Shown here one piece after another: positions 1-6,149 of a stretch of DNA of 17,804 nucleotides. A program made the translations under genes and the position numbers. Position 1 is the first letter of the stretch. The number at the start of each line of letters is the position of its first letter. This stretch comes from an uncultured Anaerolineae bacterium (GTDB taxonomy: Bacteria > Chloroflexota > Anaerolineae > B4-G1 > DUEL01): the NCBI GenBank assembly GCA_937942115.1, contig CALDFY010000237.1, forward strand, positions 1-17,804, given 5' to 3'. The notes beneath the pieces are model-generated. The model searched no databases, was not told the DNA's origin, and saw nothing but the letters and a program-made list of their open reading frames with translations.

Positions 1-85
1 GGCCGAAGGCCGCCGCAAAACCCCTACCTTACTCCCTCCCCTCTCCCGCTTGCGGGAGAGGGGAGAGATAGGGAGGGGTGAGGGG
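1..85. repeat. Composite palindromic intergenic repeat, copy A (cut by window edge)
   Basis: Two modules lie side by side. Bases 1-20 end in GCCGCAAAA, which matches one arm of the hairpin at 3895-3933. Bases 21-85 form a nested hairpin. Its inner arms at 38-49 and 52-63 pair perfectly over 12 bp with a TT loop. Its outer arms at 21-37 and 70-85 pair imperfectly (CCCCTACCTTACTCCCT against AGGGAGGGGTGAGGGG). The same two modules occur in reverse orientation at 3841-3933. There is no U-tract after the inner hairpin, so it does not look like an ordinary intrinsic terminator. Confidence 0.6.
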
Positions 86-130
86 CAGGAAGTCCGCTGG
101 CAAAAAGTGTCACCAATGAGGTGACTCCCC

Positions 131-159
131 TTCCCAAAATCCGGATTCGGTGATATATT
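131..159 (+). promoter_or_regulatory. Candidate sigma-70-type promoter of the S41 protease operon
   Basis: A -35-like TTCCCA (131-136) and a -10-like TATATT (154-159) are separated by 17 bases, in an AT-richer patch between the upstream repeat and the first gene. A start site near 166 would leave a leader of about 28 bases containing the GAGGTGAG ribosome site. The call is by eye only; the -35 matches consensus at four of six positions. Confidence 0.35.
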
Positions 160-193
160 TCTCCCTGACCCATCCTACCTGAGGTGAGAACGC

Positions 194-1420
194 ATGAGTC
201 AACGGAAGACCATCTGGCTGGTTGGAGTGATGGCCCTTCTGGTCCTGGCCTGTACGGCCGGGGCGGCCTTCCTGGCCGGTTTCAGCACCGCCAACCTCGT
301 CCATCAGAAAGCCATCTCCATCCCTCTGGTGCCGACCCCCACTCCGGCATCCCCTCCCCAAACCGAGGAGGAGGCATGGCAACTGTTCCAGGACGTCTGG
401 AACATCGTCCGGGAAGCCTACTACGGCGAAATCCCCGACTTCCAGACCATCGTCTACGGCGCAATCCGGGGAAGCCTCCAGACCCTGGGGGATGAGTACA
501 CCTCGTTCATTGAACCCCGCATCGCGGCCATCATCAACGAGGACGCCAGCGGGGAGTTCCAGGGGATCGGCGCCTACGTCCGGATGCGGGATGACGGGAA
601 ACTGGAGATCGCGGGCATCATCCCCGGCACCCCGGCCGAGGAGGCGGGCCTCCGCAGCGGCGACCGGGTTCTGGCGGTGGACGGTCAATCCATCGTCGGC
701 TACAGCATCTACGAGGCCATCACGCTGATCCGGGGGCCGGCCGGCACCCCCGTCACTCTTCTCATTGAACGACCGGGGGAAAGGGAGACGTTTGAAGTCA
801 CCGTCGTCCGCGCGCGCATTGAAATCCCGCTGGTGGAGGCGAAGATGCTGAAGGACGGCATCGCCTACATCAAACTGAACGACTTCAGCGCCACCGCCAG
901 CCGACAGATGCGCGAGGCTCTGGCCGACCTGCTGGCCCGCAACCCCAAAGGGTTGATCCTGGACCTGCGCAATAACCCCGGCGGCTGGCTGAACCAGGCC
1001 CTGGAGGTGGCCGACCTGTTCCTGGACCGGGGGGTCATCCTGATAGAGCGCACCAAAGAGGGGGAGGAAGTCTTTCGCTCCCGCGACGGCGGCCCAGCGG
1101 AGTCCATCCCGCTGGTCGTCCTGGTCAACGGAGGCAGCGCGTCTGCTTCGGAGATCGTCGCCGGGGCGATCCAGGACCGGGGACGGGGCATTCTGATCGG
1201 CGAACCGACAGTGGGCAAAGGTTCGGTGCAGCGCCCCTACCGGCTCCGCGATGGCTCCGAATTGCGGGTGACTATCGCCCACTGGTTCACGCCCAACGAC
1301 CGGGCCATCAGCGGGGAGGGCCTGACGCCGGATATTGAGGTCCCCTGGCCCGAGAACGTCGGGCCGGACGAGGACCCCCAACTGGACCGGGCGGTGGAGT
1401 ATCTGCTGACGGGAAAATAG
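194..1420 (+). CDS. S41 family C-terminal processing peptidase (CtpA/Prc type)
   Basis: This 408-residue serine protease should cleave proteins near their C-termini outside the membrane. Residues about 7-30 form one N-terminal membrane segment, followed by a Pro/Thr-rich stretch (44-55). A PDZ domain runs from about 120 to 205 (GIGAYVR, then GTPAEEAGLRSGDRVLAVDG). The S41 catalytic domain contains NGGSASASEI and GEPTVGKGSVQ. The predicted dyad is Ser317 and Lys342; their 25-residue spacing matches the Ser-Lys spacing I recall for Prc and plant D1 protease. The length is usual for CtpA. GAGGTGAG at 181-188 sits 5 bases before the ATG and fixes the start. smpB follows after 20 bases. Family assignment is firm; the substrate is not known. 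Confidence 0.95.
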   Translation: MSQRKTIWLVGVMALLVLACTAGAAFLAGFSTANLVHQKAISIPLVPTPTPASPPQTEEEAWQLFQDVWNIVREAYYGEIPDFQTIVYGAIRGSLQTLGDEYTSFIEPRIAAIINEDASGEFQGIGAYVRMRDDGKLEIAGIIPGTPAEEAGLRSGDRVLAVDGQSIVGYSIYEAITLIRGPAGTPVTLLIERPGERETFEVTVVRARIEIPLVEAKMLKDGIAYIKLNDFSATASRQMREALADLLARNPKGLILDLRNNPGGWLNQALEVADLFLDRGVILIERTKEGEEVFRSRDGGPAESIPLVVLVNGGSASASEIVAGAIQDRGRGILIGEPTVGKGSVQRPYRLRDGSELRVTIAHWFTPNDRAISGEGLTPDIEVPWPENVGPDEDPQLDRAVEYLLTGK

Positions 1421-1440
1421 CGGCGAAGCCGCCAACGGAT

Positions 1441-1899
1441 ATGACCGGCATCAAAGTCGTAGCGACCAACCGAAAGGCCACCCACGAGTACCAGATAGAA
1501 GAGCGGTACGAAGCGGGGATCGTGTTGACCGGAACCGAGATCAAGTCCGTCCGGGCCTCTCAGGTCAGCCTGCAGGAAGGGTATGTGCAGGAGCGGGACG
1601 GCGAACTCTGGCTGGTCAACGTCCACATCGCGCGCTACGAACCGGCCGGTCGGCTCAACCATGACCCCCTCCGCCCACGCAAGTTGCTCCTCCACCGACG
1701 GGAGATCAACCGCATCATCGGCCGGATGCGGGAGAAGGGCTACACTGTCGTGCCGCTCCGGATGTACTTGAAAGAAGGGCGGGCCAAAGTGGAAATCGCG
1801 CTGGCCCGGGGCAAGCGCAAGTACGATAAACGGGAAGCGATTGCCAAGAGGGACCTGGAGCGGGAAATCCGGCGGGAGTGGAAAGGACGGATCCGATGA
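1441..1899 (+). CDS. smpB: SsrA (tmRNA)-binding protein SmpB
   Basis: SmpB binds tmRNA and brings it to stalled ribosomes for trans-translation, so that incomplete proteins are tagged and the ribosome is freed. The 152-residue product is of typical length. The N-terminal signature is visible (KVVATNRKATHEYQIEE, then YEAGIVLTGTEIKSVR), as are the central HIARYEPAG segment and the basic tail with YDKREAIAKRDLEREI that enters the decoding site. The ATG at 1441 is the only sensible start, although its ribosome site is weak, so translation may depend on the upstream gene. The stop overlaps the next start as ATGA. No ssrA gene is seen in the window. Confidence 0.97.
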   Translation: MTGIKVVATNRKATHEYQIEERYEAGIVLTGTEIKSVRASQVSLQEGYVQERDGELWLVNVHIARYEPAGRLNHDPLRPRKLLLHRREINRIIGRMREKGYTVVPLRMYLKEGRAKVEIALARGKRKYDKREAIAKRDLEREIRREWKGRIR

Positions 1900-2714
1900 T
1901 GAAGGCACAACCCTTTGTCGTGGACGGACAGCAACTGGTCTCCCTCCGTCAAATCAACAACCTGCCCCGTCCCCAGAAGGAGGCCATCTATAAACTGCTC
2001 ATCCCGCCGGAGGCACTGCTCCAGTTCGGGATTCCCTTCTCGCTGACCGACTCCCAGGGACGGCCCCTGTGGGAGTGCATCTGCGAGCCGGGGACTTGTT
2101 CGGTGACCATCGCTCTGCGCCATCAGTGGGGCGCCCCCGACCCAGTCCTCTACCTGGAACTGGCCGAGACCCTTCACAACCAACTGGAAGTCCTCTTCTT
2201 CTCCATCAACGACCCCACCTCGGAGCGGTTCAACGTGGACCGGATGCCGGACGGTCGGCCCACTCACTTTGGGACGGAAGGGCGCAACATCCCCGAGGAG
2301 ATCCGGGCTATGGAGGCCGGGCTGGCCCCGGGGCAGGTCCGGCAGGGGGGCCGCCTGACCCGACGACTCGTCCCGCGCTTTGAGGAGTTCGTCGCCCGTC
2401 TGGGGTACGACCGCTTTCAGGTCCAGCCGCTCTTTTACCACGCGGCCATCCTTTTTGAGCGCTGCGGGTTCGCCTACACGATGGGACAGGGCCGCATGGA
2501 GTGGATTCACCAGCAGTTCAGCCGGGGTGGCCTGCTCTTTTCCCGGCTGGACGGCTCCACTCCGTTCCGGCGGCCGGGCATGGAGGCCAGCGTGCGGGGG
2601 CGCAGTTGGGCCATCTACGACGGCATCCTGGGCGAACCGTTTACCGGCATCCGGATGTACAAACGGGTCGGCGTCCACGCCGGGGTCTGCACTTTCCCGG
2701 AGGCCATTTGGTAA
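1896..2714 (+). CDS. Conserved-looking protein of unknown function (272 aa)
   Basis: I do not recognise this protein. It appears soluble, with no signal peptide or membrane segment. It is rich in aromatic residues and Arg and carries several striking blocks: LRHQWGAPDPVLYLELAETL near residue 75, FNVDRMPDGRPTHFGTEGRN near 110, and FYHAAILFERCGFAYTMGQG near 185. The last block resembles the GNAT acetyltransferase pattern (A-x-x-L/F-Y/F-E-x-x-GF), but the rest does not clearly fit that fold, so this is only a hint. The start was placed at the ATG in ATGATGA, which overlaps the smpB stop and follows AAAGGACGG at good distance; a GTG at 1878 is less likely. The stop overlaps the next start (TAATG). 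Coupling with smpB and a hydrolase gives no clear role. Confidence 0.85.
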   Translation: MMKAQPFVVDGQQLVSLRQINNLPRPQKEAIYKLLIPPEALLQFGIPFSLTDSQGRPLWECICEPGTCSVTIALRHQWGAPDPVLYLELAETLHNQLEVLFFSINDPTSERFNVDRMPDGRPTHFGTEGRNIPEEIRAMEAGLAPGQVRQGGRLTRRLVPRFEEFVARLGYDRFQVQPLFYHAAILFERCGFAYTMGQGRMEWIHQQFSRGGLLFSRLDGSTPFRRPGMEASVRGRSWAIYDGILGEPFTGIRMYKRVGVHAGVCTFPEAIW

Positions 2715-3712
2715 TGCACCCAGGCATTCCTTTACCAGACTACCTGGACGTTCTCACCATCCCGACCCCCTTTCCGGTGGGGCCGGTCAACGTCTATCTG
2801 TCCCGAGGGGACGACGGCCTGACGCTCGTTGACGTAGGGCCGCGCTTTGAGCCGGCGCGGGAGGCATTGCAGGAGCAACTGGCCCGGCGTGGGTATCGGC
2901 CCTCTGATGTCCGGCGTGTCATCCTCACCCACGCCCACAGCGATCACTGCGGGCTGGCGGGGGAACTGGCGGAGGAATCCGGCGCGGAGGTGTACACCCA
3001 TCCGGCCAACTTCTCGCTGCTGGCCGATTACGCGGAAGAGCGGGAGCGGTGGCTGGCGTTCTACGCCGCGCTGATGCAGGAAGCGGGGATGCCGGGGGAC
3101 CAAATCGTTCAGGTGGACCGGATGCGGCGGGGGATGAGCCGGTACATCGCGCCCGTTCGCCCCACGGGCGCGCTGGAGGACGGGGATGCCCTCCAACTGG
3201 GGGACGAGGAATGGCGAGTCCTCCACACGCCCGGCCACTCCGGAGGGCTGATCTGCCTCTATCAACCTCAGCGGCAGTTGCTGATCTCCAGCGACCATCT
3301 CCTGCGCGACATCTCCTCCAATCCCATTGTGGAGCCTCCGGAACAGGAAGGCGGGGAACGGCCCCGGCGGCTGGCGGAGTACCTGAGCCAGTTACAGCGG
3401 GTGGCGGAGTTACCGATAGAACTGGCCCTGCCTGGCCACGGCCCCTTTATCTCCGACGTACGCGCACTGGTCGCCCGGCGGCTGGCGTTTCACGACGAAC
3501 GGGCCCGTCAGATGGCGCAGTTGCTTCAGAACGGCGCGCGGACCGCTTATGACCTGACCCTCTATCTCTTCCCCCATCTGGACCCTATCAACCGCTTCCT
3601 GGCGGTCTCGGAGGTCATCGGGCATCTGGAAGTTCTGGAATTGCGGGGAGAGGCGACTTCCGTTGTAGAGGACGGGGTCCGTATCTGGCGGATGGAGTCC
3701 TCGCCCGGGTAA
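2714..3712 (+). CDS. MBL-fold metallo-hydrolase (LACTB2/glyoxalase II-like)
   Basis: This 332-residue cytoplasmic protein belongs to the metallo-beta-lactamase fold hydrolases. The zinc-binding motif THAHSDH gives His73, His75, Asp77 and His78. Further metal ligands are expected in HTPGHSGG, in SSDHLL and in the late LPGHGPFI. The C-terminal 80 or so residues (RARQMAQLLQNG, then LAVSEVIGHLEVLELRGE) look like the winged-helix domain of LACTB2-type members. The ATG at 2714 overlaps the previous stop as TAATG; the frame is open much further upstream, but that part runs through the preceding gene. The substrate cannot be read from the sequence; thioesters, phosphodiesters and nucleic acid ends are all known in this superfamily. 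Confidence 0.92.
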   Translation: MHPGIPLPDYLDVLTIPTPFPVGPVNVYLSRGDDGLTLVDVGPRFEPAREALQEQLARRGYRPSDVRRVILTHAHSDHCGLAGELAEESGAEVYTHPANFSLLADYAEERERWLAFYAALMQEAGMPGDQIVQVDRMRRGMSRYIAPVRPTGALEDGDALQLGDEEWRVLHTPGHSGGLICLYQPQRQLLISSDHLLRDISSNPIVEPPEQEGGERPRRLAEYLSQLQRVAELPIELALPGHGPFISDVRALVARRLAFHDERARQMAQLLQNGARTAYDLTLYLFPHLDPINRFLAVSEVIGHLEVLELRGEATSVVEDGVRIWRMESSPG

Positions 3713-3766
3713 CAGGACTTACGTCATATGAGAAAGGGTTTGTCGGCGACGGGCCTCGGATGAGCA

Positions 3767-3840
3767 ATGTCATTGCGGCGGAGCGAAGCAACTCCGGCGG
3801 CCTGTCCCGATCGCCAGCGAGGGATGGCCCTTCGCCGCTG
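3767..3840. repeat. Degenerate dispersed repeat with ATTGCGGCGGAGCGAAGCAA core
   Basis: This stretch reads ATGTCATTGCGGCGGAGCGAAG near its start and GGGATGGCCCTTCGCCGCTG at its end, two halves that are roughly inverted. It resembles the widespread bacterial intergenic repeat with a GTCATTGCGAG...GCGAAGCAATC core that I recall from several phyla. The match is from memory and is imperfect. No coding potential is apparent. Confidence 0.4.
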
Positions 3841-3933
3841 CCCCCCAACCCCACCCCTTATTCGGGCTCAGCAGAGGTATGGAGAAGGTGGGGGGATTTT
3901 GCGGCGGGCGGCTTCGCCGCCCGCCGCAAAATC
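3841..3933. repeat. Composite palindromic repeat, copy B, with 18-bp perfect hairpin
   Basis: Bases 3895-3912 and 3916-3933 are perfectly complementary over 18 bp around a TTC loop, and the hairpin ends 20 bases from the GH3 stop. It lies between convergent operons, where a two-way terminator is expected. However, the T-run is on the 5' arm and the A-run on the 3' arm in both directions, so neither transcript ends the hairpin with a U-tract. The preceding GGTGGGGGGATTTTGCGGCGG matches the reverse complement of window bases 1-27 (GGTAGGGGTTTTGCGGCGG), and 3841-3858 with 3884-3894 make a degenerate C-rich/G-rich pair. It is therefore better viewed as a repeat that may also stop transcription. 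Confidence 0.6.
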
Positions 3934-3953
3934 TCCCTCTGTGAGATGAACCG

Positions 3954-6062
3954 CTAAATCCGGAACTCCCCTCTTAATCCCCTCTGACTATCCGATGCAA
4001 CCCAAACGTAGAAAGTCCCCGGTTCCACACCCCGTGTGCCATCGGCGCGGGTGAAGGCCAGTTGTTCCTCGCGCAAGATAAAGGTCACCCGGCGGGTCTC
4101 GCCCGGACGGAGTTCCACGGCCTGGAAGTCCTTCAGTTCCCGTACCGGCCGGGTCAGAGAGCCCACCCGGTCCCGGATGTAGAGTTGCACCACTTCCCGG
4201 CCGAAGCGGTCGCCGACGTTGGTGATGTCGGCGCTGATTTCCAAGCGGCCGCGCATCACTTCACCGCTCAGGCGCAGATTGGCGTACTCAAAGGCTGTGT
4301 AGGTCAGGCCGTAACCAAAGGGGAACAGGGGCGACGAGGGCAGGTCCACGTATCGGCTCTGAAAACCTCTGTCCGGCCCCAGCGGCCGCCCCGAGTTCTT
4401 GTGGTTATAGTAGATAGGCACCTGTCCGGTGGCGCGCGGGAAGGTGACCGGCAGCCGTCCACCGGGGGAGGCCTGGCCGAAGAGAATCTCTCCCAGCGCC
4501 GCCCCGCCTTCTATCCCCGGATGCCAGGCGTAGAGGACCGCCTGCACCTGCGCGACCTCCCGGGCAATCGCCAGCGGCCGTCCGGCGAAGACGACCAGGA
4601 CCGTCGGGCGGCCCAGCGCGGCGACGGCGGCGATGAATTCGGGCTGACCCGGCGGCAGTCCCAGGTCGCTCACGTTGGAGTTCTCGCCGGAACGGGTCGG
4701 GTGTTCGCCCATCAGCAGGACGACAGCGTCCGCTTCATTCGCCCGGCGCAGGGCCAGGTCGGCCCAGTCGGCAAACCAGAGTTCCACACCCTCCGGAGCG
4801 ACCTGGCGCAGCGCCTCGTCCAGAGGGAGGACGTCCTCTGCGCGGCCATCCAGAGCCCAGGTGCCGAAGAGTTCGTCTCGGGCGTGGAGAAAAGGGCCGG
4901 CCACCAGGATGCGGCGAAAGCCCTGCAGAGGGAGCAGGTTGCCCTCGTTTTTCAGCAACACCATGCTCTGACAGGCGAACCGGCGAGCCAGTTGGCGGGC
5001 CTCCGGGGTGAGCACATCGCGGGCGGCGCGGGAGGGGTCGGCGAACGGGCGCTCAAAGAGGCCGGCGCGCCGTTTGACCTCCAGGACGCGGCGCACCGCC
5101 GCGTCCACTTCCTCCATGGGCACCCGGCCCTCCCGGACGCTCCGGGCCAGCGTGTTCAGATAGGCCATGCCTGCCATGTCCATATCCACACCGGCGTGCA
5201 GGGCCAGATAGGCGGCGTGGGCCTCATCTTCGGCCACGCCGTGATATACCAGTTCGGGGATGGAGGTCCAGTCGGAGACGACAAACCCCTCAAAGTGCCA
5301 TTCGCCCCGCAGGATGTCCGTCAGCAGATGGCGGTTCGCCGTCGCAGGGATACCGTTCAGGTCTACGAAGGCGCACATAACCGTCCCGACTCCGGCGCGT
5401 ACTGCGCTCTCAAAGGGCGGCAGGTAGACATCTCGCAGGGTCGGTTCGGAGATTTCAGCGTTTTCGTAGTCCCGGCCGCCCTCGGCGGCGCCGTACCCTG
5501 CGAAGTGTTTGGCGCAGGCGACCAGGCGTTCTGGGCCGGACATATCGGGGCCCTGGAAACCGTGGACCAGCGCCGCCGCCAGGCGCGCGCCCAGGACGGG
5601 GTCTTCGCCGTTGCCCTCGGCGATGCGGCCCCAGCGCGGGTCGCGGGCGATATCCAGCATTGGGGCAAAGGTCCACTTGATCCCGGCAGCGGTGGCTTCA
5701 CGGGCGGCCATCTCCGCTGCCGCCCGGCTCAGCTCAGGGTCAAAGGCGGCGGCCTGGGCCAGTGGGATGGGGAAAACGGTGCGGAAACCGTGGATGACGT
5801 CCCGGGCCAGCAGCAGGGGGATGGGGACCCGTGCCTGGAGCGCCAGGCGCTGGAGGTGGTTGGCCCATTCGGCGCGCCGGGCCTCGGAAGAGCCCGGCCC
5901 GTCCGAAGGGCCGGCATCCAGGATGACGGAGCCGACCTGGCCCATGCGCAGCAGGTCGGGGTCCAGGTCCGGGCCGCCGTTCATCTGGTTCAGTTGGCCG
6001 ATTTTCTCTTCCAGGGTCATCTGGGCGAGAAGGTCTTCTATAAACGTTGTGGAAGATGGCAT
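3954..6062 (-). CDS. Glycoside hydrolase family 3 beta-glucosidase (BglX-like)
   Basis: This 702-residue enzyme should release glucose or another sugar from the non-reducing end of beta-linked oligosaccharides by a retaining mechanism. The GH3 N-terminal TIM barrel shows LLLARDVIHGFRTVFPIPLA, DPRWGRIAEGNGEDP, the KHFAGYG motif (His186) and FEGFVVSDW with predicted nucleophile Asp264. The alpha/beta sandwich domain follows, with SGENSNVSDLGLPPGQ as the likely acid/base loop. A C-terminal fibronectin-like domain is marked by NSGRPLGP and FPFGYGLTYTAFEY. There is no signal peptide, so it should act on imported oligosaccharides in the cytoplasm. The ATG at 6062 has GAGGAG 7 bases upstream; the frame is open further upstream only because it runs under the GH35 gene. 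It is the last gene of the operon, 62 bases after GH35. Confidence 0.93.
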   Translation of the reverse strand: MPSSTTFIEDLLAQMTLEEKIGQLNQMNGGPDLDPDLLRMGQVGSVILDAGPSDGPGSSEARRAEWANHLQRLALQARVPIPLLLARDVIHGFRTVFPIPLAQAAAFDPELSRAAAEMAAREATAAGIKWTFAPMLDIARDPRWGRIAEGNGEDPVLGARLAAALVHGFQGPDMSGPERLVACAKHFAGYGAAEGGRDYENAEISEPTLRDVYLPPFESAVRAGVGTVMCAFVDLNGIPATANRHLLTDILRGEWHFEGFVVSDWTSIPELVYHGVAEDEAHAAYLALHAGVDMDMAGMAYLNTLARSVREGRVPMEEVDAAVRRVLEVKRRAGLFERPFADPSRAARDVLTPEARQLARRFACQSMVLLKNEGNLLPLQGFRRILVAGPFLHARDELFGTWALDGRAEDVLPLDEALRQVAPEGVELWFADWADLALRRANEADAVVLLMGEHPTRSGENSNVSDLGLPPGQPEFIAAVAALGRPTVLVVFAGRPLAIAREVAQVQAVLYAWHPGIEGGAALGEILFGQASPGGRLPVTFPRATGQVPIYYNHKNSGRPLGPDRGFQSRYVDLPSSPLFPFGYGLTYTAFEYANLRLSGEVMRGRLEISADITNVGDRFGREVVQLYIRDRVGSLTRPVRELKDFQAVELRPGETRRVTFILREEQLAFTRADGTRGVEPGTFYVWVASDSQRGLRGEFRI

Positions 6063-6110
6063 AGCGGACTCCTCGGGTGGGGTTTGAAACCTCAAAGGAC
6101 GCGAGGGATG

Positions 6111-6149
6111 CACAAAGGACCGGATTACACCTTTTGCGGGCCCTTTGTG
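6111..6149 (-). promoter_or_regulatory. RNA hairpin across the GH35 stop codon
   Basis: On the - strand, CACAAAGGGCC (6149-6139) pairs with GGTCCTTTGTG (6121-6111) over 11 bp, with a 17-base loop that contains the GH35 stop codon. The one non-Watson-Crick pair is G-U in the mRNA but A-C on the opposite strand, so the structure is better formed in the operon transcript. It lies in the only sizeable gap of the operon, just before the GH3 ribosome site. It could modulate mRNA stability or GH3 translation. No U-tract follows. Confidence 0.35.

Noticed and set aside
110..1435. 441-codon frame antisense to the S41 protease
   Set aside because: Shadow of a gene with an intact PDZ domain and Ser-Lys dyad.
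3760..3957. Short + strand frames in the gap between the MBL and GH3 genes
   Set aside because: They consist of dispersed repeats and the 18-bp hairpin and have no ribosome site or protein-like composition.
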